From JBBQVK01 sp038211735 (GTDB lineage Bacteria; Patescibacteriota; Gracilibacteria; Absconditabacterales; Absconditicoccaceae), in the NCBI GenBank assembly GCA_038211735.1, contig JBBQVK010000002.1, positions 1-64,000 of the forward strand: a DNA stretch of 64,000 nucleotides, read 5' to 3'. Of this stretch, positions 13,991 through 22,545 are shown piece after piece (within the stretch, counting starts at the first letter, position 1; every line of letters begins with the position of its first letter). The notes below the pieces were generated by a model that saw only the letters and a program-made list of their open reading frames with translations, ran no database searches and was not told the DNA's origin. The translations under genes were made by a program, and so were the position numbers.

Positions 13991-14512
13991 CTATTGTTGC
14001 TGTTGCTGATTTTGTTTCATCATGTGGTCGTGATGTTCGTCTTTGCAGGTGCATTTCCCGTCTTTTCATCACATACAATTTCCACAACATCCACCCATTT
14101 TATCTCCAGAGCAGCATCCACCCATTTTACCTCCGCAGCATCAGCCCATTTTACTGCCGATACAACATTTACCTTTGCACATTCTCCACGAGCCAGATCC
14201 CCAGATGAGAACAGCAATAGCGATTACAGCAGTTAATACTGGCGACCACGCAGCTCCCCCAGCGTTGATAGCGAAGACCATAATAATTAATGTCAGGATT
14301 GCTCATATCTTATACCAATGTCCTGTGATAAGAAAGATTCCTGCAATAAGTTCGCCAATAACAGCAATCCGAAACCAAACTTCTGTCGAAAGGAATGTTA
14401 ATCAGAATTTATACGCAGCCCCACCAATCGCTGCATGTTCTACTGGGCCAATAATTTTCATCACTCCCGCATACAGCATCAACAGTCCGAGGAGGATACG
14501 GAGAATCCCCAT
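13991..14512 (-). CDS. DoxX-family membrane protein with Cys-rich, His-containing tail
   Basis: The product is 173 residues. Residues 1-108 contain four membrane helices in DoxX order (LLGLLMLYAGVMKIIGP, VIGELIAGIFLITG, ILTLIIMVFAINAGG, AVIAIAVLIWG). Residues 112-160 hold 12 cysteines, with three near-repeats of KMGGCC plus GNC and CTC, followed by HHDHMM and poly-Gln. The tail looks like a metallothionein-type metal site on the membrane surface. DoxX proteins are linked to respiratory or redox functions, and I know no family member with this tail. The reading frame across the tail depends on TGA as Gly. It is monocistronic, facing a bidirectional terminator. Confidence 0.8.
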
Positions 14513-14713
14513 TACTTTGCTACAGGTGTTAGAATTTCACATTGAATTTTGAAACAGAGTAAAACACACTTTAGATAGAAGTATATGCAAGTATTGCTTA
14601 GCATCAAGAGGGTTTTTTATCTCAAGACGCAATTATCTATCCAGCAAGAGATCGCTTTTTTTTAGTTATTATTTCCCTATAGTAAATTATTGTAGACTTT
14701 ATGTCGTAAGAAC

Positions 14714-16108
14714 ATGATTATGGATACCCAGATACAAGCACTAATCGCAGGAGAGTACCAACGCCAGCAACACGAACTCGAGATGATTGCATCAGAAAAC
14801 TATATTTCTAAAGCGGTCATGGATGCTTACGCAAATGTGTACACCAATAAATACAGCGAAGGATATCCAAGCAAACGTTATTACGGCGGACAAGAGCGAG
14901 TAGACAGGCTTGAAAGGGTGTGTCAGTGGAGAGCGCTCGCGATTTTCTGATTGATTGATAACAAAAGCAGTGAAGAACATGATGCTACGACGGTCCCATG
15001 ATATAGTAGTCTCAAAGAGGATCTCACGGAAGCTGCACGAGGAGTGAACGTACAACCATTAAGTGGGACGCCTGCAAACTTAGCGGTCTACGTAGGATGT
15101 TTGCAACCAGGAGATACGATCTTGGGTATGGATTTGGGAGCAGGCGGACATCTGTCGCATGGACACCCACTGAGCGCATCAGGAATATATTATAAGATTG
15201 CTACATACGGGGTGAACGCATTTGACTGACTGATTGATTACGATGATCTTCTAGCAAAAGCGCTCGAACACAAACCACAACTAATTTTAGCTGGATTTAG
15301 TGCTTATCCAAGAACAGTCGATCGAGAAAAGTTTGCGTTAGTTGCGGATGCGGTCGAAGAAAAACATGGCTATAGACCGTTACTGATGGCAGACATTGCT
15401 CATATTGCAGGCTTGATTGCTGGCGGAGCTATTGCAGGACCATTTCATCATTTCGATATAGTTACTACTACAACTCATAAAACTTTGAGAGGACCAAGAG
15501 GAGGATTGATCTATATGAAAAAATGAAAGCATATGAGAAATTCCAAAGAGATGGATTTAGAAGCATGTATCAACAGAGGGGTCTTCCCTGGCGTACAAGG
15601 ATGACCACACGAACATATCATTGCAGCCAAAGCAGTCGCGTTCTGAGAAATTCTCTATGGTACGGCGCATGAACATGGTGGCGAATCTTTTGCACACTAT
15701 GCGCATCGCGTTATAGAAAATGCAAAACTCTTGGGAGATGAACTTATGAAAAAAGGGTGGACGCTTGTTTCAAGTGGAACTGATAATCATTTGATTTTGT
15801 TGGATGTTACCAAAAAAGATGGGGCGGAAAGTTGAATAACTGGCAAGTCAGGAGAAAAAGCGCTCGAAGATATATGAATTTCAATCAATAAAAATGTCAT
15901 TCCATTCGACCAACGTTCACCGATGGACCCGTCAGGGATCAGAATCTGAACGCCTGCGATCACAAGTAGAGGATTAGGAAAAGAGGAGATTATGCTCATC
16001 GCAGATCTTATCGATCAAGCATTACTCAATCATAATAAACCTGAAGTTTTGGAAGAGCTCAAAGCACAGGTCAAAGCGTTGTGTGGGAAGTTTCCGTTGT
16101 GGTATTAA
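14714..16108 (+). CDS. glyA: Serine hydroxymethyltransferase
   Basis: A PLP enzyme converting Ser and tetrahydrofolate to Gly and methylene-THF; central to one-carbon supply. The product is 464 residues. Seen: MIASENYIS, NKYSEGYPSKRYYGG, LSGTPANLAVY, MDLGAGGHLSHG, and the PLP lysine K256 in TTTTHKTLRGPRGG. An insert of roughly 20-25 residues after LAIFG (IDNKSSEEHDATTVPGYSS) and a following segment replace the short usual loop before VNVQPLSG. Several glycines of the active-site region are TGA. The start could also be ATG 14720. It is the only clear central-metabolic enzyme in the window. Confidence 0.95.
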
Positions 16109-16194
16109 TAAACATATACCTATGCAAGGGAGGAGTAAGTTTCTCTTGCTTTCTTCTCATGCCCGATTAGATTGAACTATCTAAAATAAAACTT

Positions 16195-16341
16195 ATGGAG
16201 TCCCGATTAATTTTATGTTTTGTATGCTTGGGTTTATCAGCGTTATGCAGCATATTGTTCTTGCTCCTCCCATTGATGGAGAACAAGATCAAACGCTGGC
16301 CAAGACTCTACCGTTTCCTCTACACTCCGGTGAAGGGATAA
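16195..16341 (+). CDS. Possible small single-pass membrane protein
   Basis: The product is 48 residues: a short N-terminus MESRLI, a hydrophobic stretch LCFVCLGLSALCSILFLLL, then a basic tail (NKIKRWPRLYRFLYTPVKG). The charge pattern and length fit a small membrane protein, and a terminator-like hairpin follows. No homology is recognised and no TGA is available as coding evidence, so this is tentative. The rest of 16109-16583 contains no other gene that I can support. Confidence 0.35.
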   Translation: MESRLILCFVCLGLSALCSILFLLLPLMENKIKRWPRLYRFLYTPVKG

Positions 16342-16376
16342 AGAAATTACATTCATTGTATTGGCTACCATTTGAG

Positions 16377-16406
16377 ATCATCCGCAGAATTCGCGGGTGA
16401 TTTTTT
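16377..16406 (+). terminator. Probable terminator
   Basis: ATCATCCGC-AGAATTC-GCGGGTGAT followed by TTTTT; one wobble pair in the stem. Confidence 0.6.
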
Positions 16407-16530
16407 GTTAAACAAAGAGACTTTTATCTTGCTCATTCGTATGTGCTATAAAAACATCCCAAACCCAACCTTTGTCAAAATCCACTTGCAAAATTGCGAA
16501 TTCCGAGTATACAAGCCACTGATAACAAAT

Positions 16531-16570
16531 GGTTAGCGATAATGCTAACCTTTCTTTTGTCTGCTAACCA
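16531..16570 (+). promoter_or_regulatory. Putative operator: GCTAACC palindrome plus extra half-site
   Basis: GGTTAGC-GATAAT-GCTAACC (16531-16550) is a 7-bp inverted repeat, and a third GCTAACC lies at 16563-16569, just upstream of the wHTH regulator at 16584. This arrangement suggests autoregulation. The palindrome followed by TTTCTTTT could alternatively be a weak terminator. Confidence 0.5.
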
Positions 16571-16583
16571 TAGGTGAGAGTTG

Positions 16584-17123
16584 ATGAAGTTGGACAAGTT
16601 ATTTGGTAGCAAAACCAAGACGGATATTTTGAAATATCTTGTTTTTAGAAGACAGGGAATTTCCCTTAGAGCCTTTGAGAGTGAGCTTTCTTGGTCGTTT
16701 CCTGCGATTAAGAAGCAAATAGATTCGCTCGAGGATGCAGGAGTGATTGAGATTAATAAGGATCAAAATAAATGGTCTATCTATTTGACGCATGGAGTAG
16801 GTGAGCATATCAAAGAGCTTTTTTTGTATACGCTTCAGATTGACCTTAAGAAGTATTTTGGTGAGCATGAGTCTATGATTCAGCAGTTTTTCTGGGGGAA
16901 GCTCTTTGGAAAAGAGATAGATATGGATTTGGTGCTTATCTTTACGCCAGATGCACAGATGCATCTAGAGAAGATCAAAAGCGATATTACCGATATTTTC
17001 AGAATCTATCTCATCGAGCTCGTAAATGTGGCATTTATGTCGTCTTCAGACTTTGAAAAACGCTATAGATTAGCCGATAAGTTCGTATTAAAACTTATGA
17101 GGGTTAATAAGAGAACAGGGTAA
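16584..17123 (+). CDS. Winged-helix transcriptional regulator (ArsR-like)
   Basis: The product is 179 residues. The N-terminal 70 residues form a winged helix-turn-helix: KTDILKYLVFRRQGISLRAF, then SFPAIKKQIDSLEDAGVIEI and a wing with NKWSIYL. The C-terminal part (residues about 75-175) is helical with MDLVLIFTPDAQ, without a recognised ligand motif; it resembles regulators fused to a nucleotidyltransferase-like region, but no catalytic signature is visible. About ten glycines, none TGA, so it may be a recent arrival. ATG 16584 is preferred over TTG 16581. The GCTAACC sites upstream may be its operator. Confidence 0.7.
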   Translation: MKLDKLFGSKTKTDILKYLVFRRQGISLRAFESELSWSFPAIKKQIDSLEDAGVIEINKDQNKWSIYLTHGVGEHIKELFLYTLQIDLKKYFGEHESMIQQFFWGKLFGKEIDMDLVLIFTPDAQMHLEKIKSDITDIFRIYLIELVNVAFMSSSDFEKRYRLADKFVLKLMRVNKRTG

Positions 17124-17230
17124 TATATGCTCCTGTAAATACAAAAATTTCTCTAGATATTCTTTGTAATTTGCTCTCTCAGAGATTATACTGTGTGGAT
17201 TTTCTTGCATTCAAAAAAATTACGCTTATA

Positions 17231-17267
17231 CTATGTACATATTTTAGTACATAACTATGTACATATC
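17231..17267 (+). promoter_or_regulatory. Antitoxin operator: repeated TATGTACATA palindromes
   Basis: Two CTATGTACATAT palindromes (about 17231-17242 and 17255-17266) flank a related TAGTACATA half, ending at the ATG of the antitoxin gene. Palindromic operators of this kind are bound by Phd/YefM antitoxins for conditional autorepression. Confidence 0.7.
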
Positions 17268-17519
17268 ATGACTACCAAGATCATTAGTTTCAACGAGTGC
17301 AGAACTAATCTTAGTAATTTATGGAAAGAGGCGAAGAAAAAAAACATGAGAATCACTGTTACCGTCCATGGGAAACCAGCATTTAATATTGTCCCAATAG
17401 AGCTGGATGAAGATGAATACGGATTGTTCGAACTGCCTCAAGAAGAGGTAACCCCTGAAATGAGGCATTTGATAGAGGAGTCTAAGAAAAAGCCGCGCAA
17501 TAGTTTTACAAATATTTAA
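17268..17519 (+). CDS. Phd/YefM-type antitoxin
   Basis: The product is 83 residues. The N-terminal fold matches Phd/YefM antitoxins: KIISFNECRTNLSNLWKEAK, then ITVTVHGKPAFNIVPIEL, which is the strand-helix-strand DNA-binding part. An acidic C-terminal segment follows that would wrap a toxin. The start is placed at ATG 17268, directly after the palindromic operator. The partner toxin gene follows after 8 nt but is interrupted by TAA, so this antitoxin is probably orphaned. Confidence 0.8.
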   Translation: MTTKIISFNECRTNLSNLWKEAKKKNMRITVTVHGKPAFNIVPIELDEDEYGLFELPQEEVTPEMRHLIEESKKKPRNSFTNI

Positions 17520-17527
17520 TTATCTGT

Positions 17528-17776
17528 ATGTTTCTAACTGCGATTGAAGAAGAGGATTATATCCTGCCTTACTTACAACGCAGAGGACTTGTGGAGCAGT
17601 TTAGAAAGGCAAAACAACAACTGTTATTATGAATTTACTCGGGCGTAAAACTAAAGCAAAGAGTACCAAAAAATTCCTAAATATGGTGTTTTAGAATAAA
17701 TAGACAGCGAAGGGCCTTGTGATATATTGAGAGTAACCGCCTATATATAACTCAGATAGATAATCATCAAAACTAG
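17528..17776 (+). pseudogene. RelE/ParE-type toxin gene with in-frame TAA
   Basis: Codons 1-50 read LQRRGLVEQFRKAKQQLLLG ... KLKQRVPKNS, then TAA (17678-17680). The same frame continues IWCFRINRQRRALGYIESN and YITQIDNHQN to TAG at 17774. The two halves together equal one complete toxin of the RelE/ParE fold, where the C-terminal FRIN..RAL..I strands carry the functional residues. UAA remains a stop in code 25, so the toxin should be inactive unless the TAA is a sequencing error or is suppressed. Intact operator and antitoxin precede it. Confidence 0.75.
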
Positions 17777-17881
17777 GTTTATGCTTAGCTATTATCTCTT
17801 GCATCTTTTATTGTTTTTGCTACTATTGTTGCCAACAAATGGGTAGCCATTTTTTTTTATCCCTTGGGATTTACTAGCATC

Positions 17882-18076
17882 ATGTTAAACTTTTTCTATG
17901 ATAGTTTGGATACCCTCAAAAAGGTAAGACATCCAACCACCAAAGAAATTATGAATCTTGTAATTTCTATTTTTATAGCAATAGCTATAGGAGCAGTGAT
18001 CTTTGCGATCTATGATAGCGTGTTCGGCGGAATCTACAAAGAAATTTACAATGCTTTGAGTCCAAGTCTTAGTTAA
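17882..18076 (+). CDS. secE: Preprotein translocase subunit SecE
   Basis: The product is 64 residues and stabilises SecY in the Sec translocon. It has the typical minimal SecE shape: an amphipathic N-terminal helix with LKKVRHPTTKEIMN, then one membrane helix (LVISIFIAIAIGAVIFAIYD). Position immediately before nusG, rplK and rplA supports the call. ATG 17882 is preferred; TTG 17864 would add six residues. All glycines are GGN. Confidence 0.9.
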   Translation: MLNFFYDSLDTLKKVRHPTTKEIMNLVISIFIAIAIGAVIFAIYDSVFGGIYKEIYNALSPSLS

Positions 18077-18119
18077 TCTTTTTTTGTATATTAGTTTGAA
18101 TTAATTTTATTCTTGCATA

Positions 18120-18707
18120 ATGAAGACCATGAAGATTGAGTCTACCCAAGAACCCAAGAAACAGATAGAAGATAACGAGTATAGATGGTATGTATTAAGT
18201 GTTGTTTCTGGTCAAGAGAGTTTGGTAATTGATAACTTGCAAGAAAGAGTAAAGAAACAGAAACTAGAGCATGACATTGTAGATTTCCTTAATCCTGTTG
18301 TAAACGAGGTCTATTATAAAGGAGGACAGAAAGCATTCAAAATTAGAAAGATGTACCCAGGATATGTGTTTATCAAATCTAAGATGAACGAAAAAATACG
18401 GTATATTATCAGAAATACACCGTGAGTAAGATTGATTGTAGGAGCAGAAACTCGCCCAATTCCACTCACTGAAAAAGAGCATCAAGACATGGTCGATCAT
18501 ATCAACGAAAAGAATGAGAGAGCAGAATACGCTGTCCCATATCAGGAAGGGGATGTAGTAGTTTTGAGAGATGGAGATTTCAATGGGATGAAAGGAGTGG
18601 TTACAGAAATCGACCCAACTAAATGATTCTTATATGTAAATGTAGAAATCTTAGGAAGAAATACGCCAGTAATGGTATCGTTTGATAAGGTTGAGAGAAT
18701 TGCGTAG
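18120..18707 (+). CDS. nusG: Transcription termination/antitermination protein NusG
   Basis: Binds RNA polymerase and couples it to ribosomes or Rho. The product is 195 residues. The NGN domain begins WYVLSVVSGQESLVIDNL and contains KMYPGYVFIKSKM and RNTPGVRLIVG, whose Gly after NTP is TGA. PIPLTEKE starts the linker, and the KOW motif is GDVVVLRDGDFNGMKGVVTEID. It lies between secE and rplK but is separated from rplK by an extra membrane-protein gene and two repeat-rich spacers. Confidence 0.95.
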
Positions 18708-18729
18708 AGACGATATATAAGAGCTGGAG

Positions 18730-18821
18730 CGTAGGAGAGTGAGAAAAAGTTACCGCAAGCTGAGTCCGAGCGATAGCAAGGGTACCGAAGCGAGGACTTA
18801 AGTTTTTTGAAACTCCCTACG
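18730..18821 (+). repeat. Large imperfect hairpin downstream of nusG
   Basis: CGTAGGAGAGTGAGAAAAAGTTA can pair with the region ending in CTTAAGTTTTTTGA...CTCCCTACG, leaving a GC-richer interior (CCGAGCGATAGCAAGGGTACCGAAGCG). The total is about 92 nt. It could be a terminator, an untranslated structured RNA or a degraded repeat. No second copy was recognised. Confidence 0.4.
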
Positions 18822-18853
18822 ATTTAGCGATTTACATAAGCAAATGATACAAT

Positions 18854-18882
18854 ACTAGCATTGAAAGACGCTAGTTTTTTTA
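18854..18882 (+). terminator. Terminator before the 18924 gene
   Basis: ACTAGC-ATTGAAAGAC-GCTAGT followed by TTTTTTT. Confidence 0.7.
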
Positions 18883-18923
18883 TATAAGTAAAGCGTTCTC
18901 TTCATTTTGAAGTTATTAGAGGC

Positions 18924-19712
18924 ATGGCGAAAAAACAAGATAACGGATCGGTCATACGATCGTTGATGGTTTTGTGAATGACACTCGTATTTATCTATGC
19001 GATATTTTTTGGTGTACACGGAGACGATATCAAGAAACACACGCAAGCATTAGCCGCACAAGTTGCAGCTGATAGCCAGAAAGCAACTGATTCTGGTGAT
19101 ATGGCTGTACAAGCCAAGCCAGCAAAAGAACTTTTGGATACAGGGATAGAACCAGCTAAGATAGACGAAGAAGCACAAAAAACCATCCTTGCACAGCAAG
19201 CAGAAAATGATACCGATACCAAAACAGCTATAAGTCCTCGTCCACAAGACCTCCCAGGAAGGCAGTTTCATTCGTTCCAAGAGCTCTTCGAGCAGGGGAC
19301 GATCGATGAGTCTGAACAGATAGATCTGCAAGGGACGTGGAAGCGGGAAGGCTATCTAAAGAGCCTAGAAGCTACGCAATTGGACCAATACGCCCAGTAT
19401 ATCCTCAAAGATATGGATAATACGCACTATATCTTCCTAGGCGATTACGACCCCAAAGACTTAGAAGCAACTATAAAGGCAAAATGAGGAAGTGTGGTTG
19501 CAATAGAGGGGAAAACCGCTATAAGTCAAAACCAACTTCGGGGGGATAAAATCGTGTTTATCAACCTTCCCGACTTCAAAGGCATCAAAGTATTAATGCT
19601 CGTTTTCTTCGAAAAAGAGCATGACGTACGATTTATGCAAATAGATAATGATACCTATTATGCTAAGAAGAAAGAGTTTGGGAAATTATTTGAGCCATGG
19701 TATACTCGGTAG
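18924..19712 (+). CDS. Membrane-anchored hypothetical protein inserted between nusG and rplK
   Basis: The product is 262 residues. One N-terminal membrane helix (LMVLGMTLVFIYAIFFGVHG) is followed by an Ala/Gln/Asp-rich helical stretch (residues about 35-95) and then a globular region with WKREGYLKSL and HYIFLGDYDPKDLEATIKA that would lie outside the membrane. Not recognised. Three TGA codons encode Gly. Its position inside the secE-nusG-rplK-rplA block is unusual; a terminator precedes it and a dispersed hairpin follows, so it probably has its own promoter. Confidence 0.8.
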
Positions 19713-19755
19713 AGTATAAATGATCTGACACGGCGAGGATAAAGGGTGAGTTGGA

Positions 19756-19818
19756 GAATTCGAAGAGCGAGTAAATGCATGTAGGAGCTATTGGGTGCAT
19801 TTATGAGCTATCGAATAC
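19756..19818 (+). repeat. Dispersed hairpin element, copy B
   Basis: GTAAATGCA-TGTAGGAGCTATTGGG-TGCATTTAT core with outer TTCGA...TCGAA pairing, in the spacer before rplK. The core stem uses the GCA/TGC variant also seen in copies A and E. Confidence 0.85.
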
Positions 19819-19930
19819 GACAAGGAGCGATACACGAGCAATTTGTTTATGAAAGTTTATTAGGATCGCATGTGGAAGGATCGCGTAAAGCTATCCGTTA
19901 GTACCACTTTTACTTATTATTTTGAATATC

Positions 19931-20371
19931 ATGGCAGGAAAAGTACAAGTGAGATTCACCCTCCACATGGTTGCGTGAAAAGCAAATCCAGCACCTCCGG
20001 TTGGACCTATTTTGGGACAGCACGGTATTAACATCGGTGCATTCATCAAAGAGTTCAACGACAAAACTATGGAAACTATGAAAGAGTTCGGTGGATTCGA
20101 TGTGAAAGTACCTGTAGAGATTACGGTGTATGTAGACAGATCGTTTGAAATGAGAATCAGCCCCCCATTGACGGCAGATCTTATCAAGCGAAAAGCTAAA
20201 GTACAAGCAGGATCTGCAGAGCCTAACAAGATTAAGGTTGCAACTGTTACTAAAGCTGATCTTGAATCACTTATTGATATTAAGATGCCAGTCATGAACA
20301 CAACAGACAGAGCAGCAATCTTGAAAAGTTTTATGGGGACAGCAAAGAGTTTGGGGATCGATGTGAAATAG
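19931..20371 (+). CDS. rplK: 50S ribosomal protein L11 (uL11)
   Basis: Binds the 23S GTPase-associated region and is needed for factor-dependent GTPase activity. The product is 146 residues, normal for the family. Seen: MAGKVQVRFTLHMVAGKANP, PPVGPILGQHGINIGAFIKEFN near the N-terminus, and the C-terminal RNA-binding domain with KADLESLIDIKMP and AAILKSFMGTAKSLGIDV. Only one glycine (VAGKANP) is TGA. No Shine-Dalgarno sequence precedes ATG 19931; the leader is AT-rich. Confidence 0.96.
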
Positions 20372-20401
20372 GTAATCTGTTTTACTGCGAAATATTCTCA
20401 C

Positions 20402-20815
20402 ATGAATGCAAACGTACAATTGCGAAGAGTAATGTCGAACCAAACATTTTATGGTAAGCTCGCAGCAGATGGAGATGCGGTTTACAAAGAATGTATGGAG
20501 TTATTCCCAGAACCAGCTGATACATTGGACGGTACAACATTTAGAAAAATGCCTATGTTGTATAAAGACTTACAGTTTACGATAGATCTTTATTGAACAG
20601 ATTTTGAGGCAGTTAAGGTCCATACACAAAGTATTGTAGATTGTTTCAATGAGTCTAGCGGACCTATAGGTGTGTGGAAGACACTCAAAATAAATCAATT
20701 GAAGTTGTATACGTTCTTGGAGGAAATTGGTGTGAACTTCTATAAATTCGAAGGTGAAATAGAGGCGGTAAGGCTAAATATTATCGATAGCCGGAAAAAC
20801 GTTAATAAAGACTAG
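20402..20815 (+). CDS. Hypothetical protein between rplK and rplA
   Basis: The product is 137 residues, not recognised. It is soluble with mixed secondary structure (VQLRRVMSNQTFYGKLAADG, YKDLQFTIDLYG, FEAVKVHTQSIVDCFN). One TGA-Gly in DLYGTD supports it as a real code-25 gene. It begins 30 nt after rplK and precedes rplA by 80 nt on the same strand, so it is probably cotranscribed with ribosomal protein genes. In most bacteria rplK and rplA are adjacent. Confidence 0.8.
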
Positions 20816-20895
20816 TCAACTTATACATATTCTAACTAACTTGCGGAAGGCATTGAGCCGTTATCACCGCTTTTATCAACATTATATCTATTACC

Positions 20896-21582
20896 ATGGC
20901 TAAGAAAGGAAAGAAGCTTATAGCTGCGAAAGCTAAAGTAGACGCACTCAAACAGTATCCATTGCCTGAAGCGGTGGCGCTAGTGAAAGAAGTTTCGACA
21001 TCTAAGTTTGTAGGAACAGTAGAGATGCACTTGTGGACGTACGCTGATCCTAAATATAACGATCAGATGCTGAGAGGTATTGTTGTACTTCCAAATGGAA
21101 CAGGGAAGAAAATTCGTATTGCTGCATTCGTAGATACAGCTCAAGTGGATGCTGCATTAAAGGCAGGTGCTACAAGAGCAGGTAAAGAAGATATTCTTGC
21201 AGATGTAGAAGCAGGAAAGATCGACTTCGATGTGTTGATTACGACCAATGATATGATGAGAGATTTAGCAAAAGCTGCTAAAGTTCTTGGGCCAAAAGGA
21301 TTGATGCCTTCTCCAAAAGCTGGTACGATTAGTAATGATCTTGCTAAGACTATCGATGAATTACAAAAAGGTAGAGTAGAGTATAAATTAGATAAGACGG
21401 GAAATGTGCATGTGATCGTTGGGAAAACAAACTTCACTGATCAACAAATTATAGAGAATATCGAAGCAATCCTTCGTGCTATTCATGACAACAAACCTGC
21501 GGGAGTAAAAGGTAAACTACTTAGAAAAGTAGTACTTGCTCCTACTATGGGACCTGGGGTACAAGTTGCTTGGGCTGAGTAG
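20896..21582 (+). CDS. rplA: 50S ribosomal protein L1 (uL1)
   Basis: Forms the L1 stalk of the 50S subunit and can repress its own mRNA. The product is 228 residues, family-normal. Seen: N-terminal KKLIAAKAKVDALKQYPLPEAV, MHLWTYADPKYNDQMLRGIVVLPNGTGK, DVLITTNDMMRDLAKAAKVLGPKGLMPSPKAGT in two parts, and C-terminal VVLAPTMGPGVQV. About 18 glycines are all GGN, none TGA. rplJ and rplL do not follow; a repeat and a terminator do. Confidence 0.97.
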   Translation: MAKKGKKLIAAKAKVDALKQYPLPEAVALVKEVSTSKFVGTVEMHLWTYADPKYNDQMLRGIVVLPNGTGKKIRIAAFVDTAQVDAALKAGATRAGKEDILADVEAGKIDFDVLITTNDMMRDLAKAAKVLGPKGLMPSPKAGTISNDLAKTIDELQKGRVEYKLDKTGNVHVIVGKTNFTDQQIIENIEAILRAIHDNKPAGVKGKLLRKVVLAPTMGPGVQVAWAE

Positions 21583-21619
21583 TTATTATAGTAAATATTT
21601 TTGACTCGCAACTAAGCTC

Positions 21620-21693
21620 ATTGAAGATTCGAACGTTCGTAAATGTACCCAATAACACCTACATACATTTACTCACTACTCGAACACTTCAAT
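21620..21693 (-). repeat. Dispersed hairpin element, copy C (inverted)
   Basis: Outer stem ATTGAAG / CTTCAAT, inner TCGA pairings, core AAATGTA / TACATTT around the constant loop. The outer pair differs from copy F (ACTGAAG / CTTCAGT) by a matched change on both arms. Confidence 0.85.
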
Positions 21694-21760
21694 TCGCTCG
21701 TTAATATACAATAATCGCTAATATGACTATAAGCTCATAAACCCCATATATATAAACTCG

Positions 21761-21787
21761 CAAAAGCCCTCTAGAAGGGCTTTTTTG
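21761..21787 (+). terminator. Terminator after rplA
   Basis: AAAAGCCCT-CTAGA-AGGGCTTTTTT; strong GC stem and T-tract. Confidence 0.85.
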
Positions 21788-21924
21788 TTACTGATAATTT
21801 ATGGATACTTTATAGAGAATGTAAATGAAGAATGGCTGGATGCAGGAGGGGATTTTGTCTTTTAGCCGGCTTTTCTTACAATTATTCTACTGTTAATTTT
21901 ACCTTTTTGAGACCCGCCCTTGTC

Positions 21925-22524
21925 ATGATTCCAGAACCGTTATTAGCTAGAATTGAAGCCTACAAAAAATCTTGAAAGTTTAAAGAGGCTTTGAAGTTAG
22001 TAAATACTATCCTCAGCAAAAACCCTTCTGACAAAGAAGCGTTATTCCAAGTTGCAGATATTGAGTATAGGCAAGGCGAGATCAAGAGAGCTGAAAAGCC
22101 TATTGATTTTTTGTTGAAAGGGGCTGATCAAGATGCAATGAGTCATTATGTGAAAGGAGTACTCGAGATGGAGAAAACGCATTGGATCCAAGCGAAGGAG
22201 TATTTCAAGACCGCACTTCAACTGATGCATGAAGATAACCCAGAGATAATGAGATGCTATGGATTATGCGAGTATTGGTCGGGCAACAGAGAGGATGGGA
22301 TTGAGTATCTTCGCAAGGCATTGGAAGCAAACAAGTTTGATGCAGAGATTATTCTCAATCTTATTGAAGTATTGATCTTAGAAAAAGAACGAGTTGACGC
22401 ACAAAAGTATATCGACCATTATGAAAAATATAAACCAAAGTTACAATATTTCGATAGAGATTTAAGTTACTACGACGATAAGATTCGTATTTTTGCAGAT
22501 TATGTAGAAGAGGAAGGTAAATAA
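21925..22524 (+). CDS. Tetratricopeptide-repeat protein
   Basis: The product is 199 residues and all-helical. TPR-like units are visible: LLARIEAYKKSGKFKEALKL, YVKGVLEMEKTHWIQAKEYF, CYGLCEYWSGNREDGIEYLR and ALEANKFDAEIILNLIEVL. These proteins act as protein-interaction scaffolds, and no enzyme motif is seen. It lies 21 nt upstream of ftsX on the same strand and so probably shares its transcript; ftsE, the usual partner, is absent here. Confidence 0.85.
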
Positions 22525-22545
22525 TTTAAACATCTTACGACAATA

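Larger units (their letters stand above)
21583..21924. other. Spacer after rplA: repeat plus terminator, no gene
   Basis: Holds dispersed hairpin copy C (21620-21693) and a terminator (21761-21787). The rest is AT-rich and presumably contains the promoter of the TPR gene at 21925, not individually identifiable. Confidence 0.6.

Noticed and set aside
14043..14552. 169-residue + ORF rich in His/Pro/Ile
   Set aside because: Antisense to the DoxX gene; composition is that of a reverse-complemented membrane protein.
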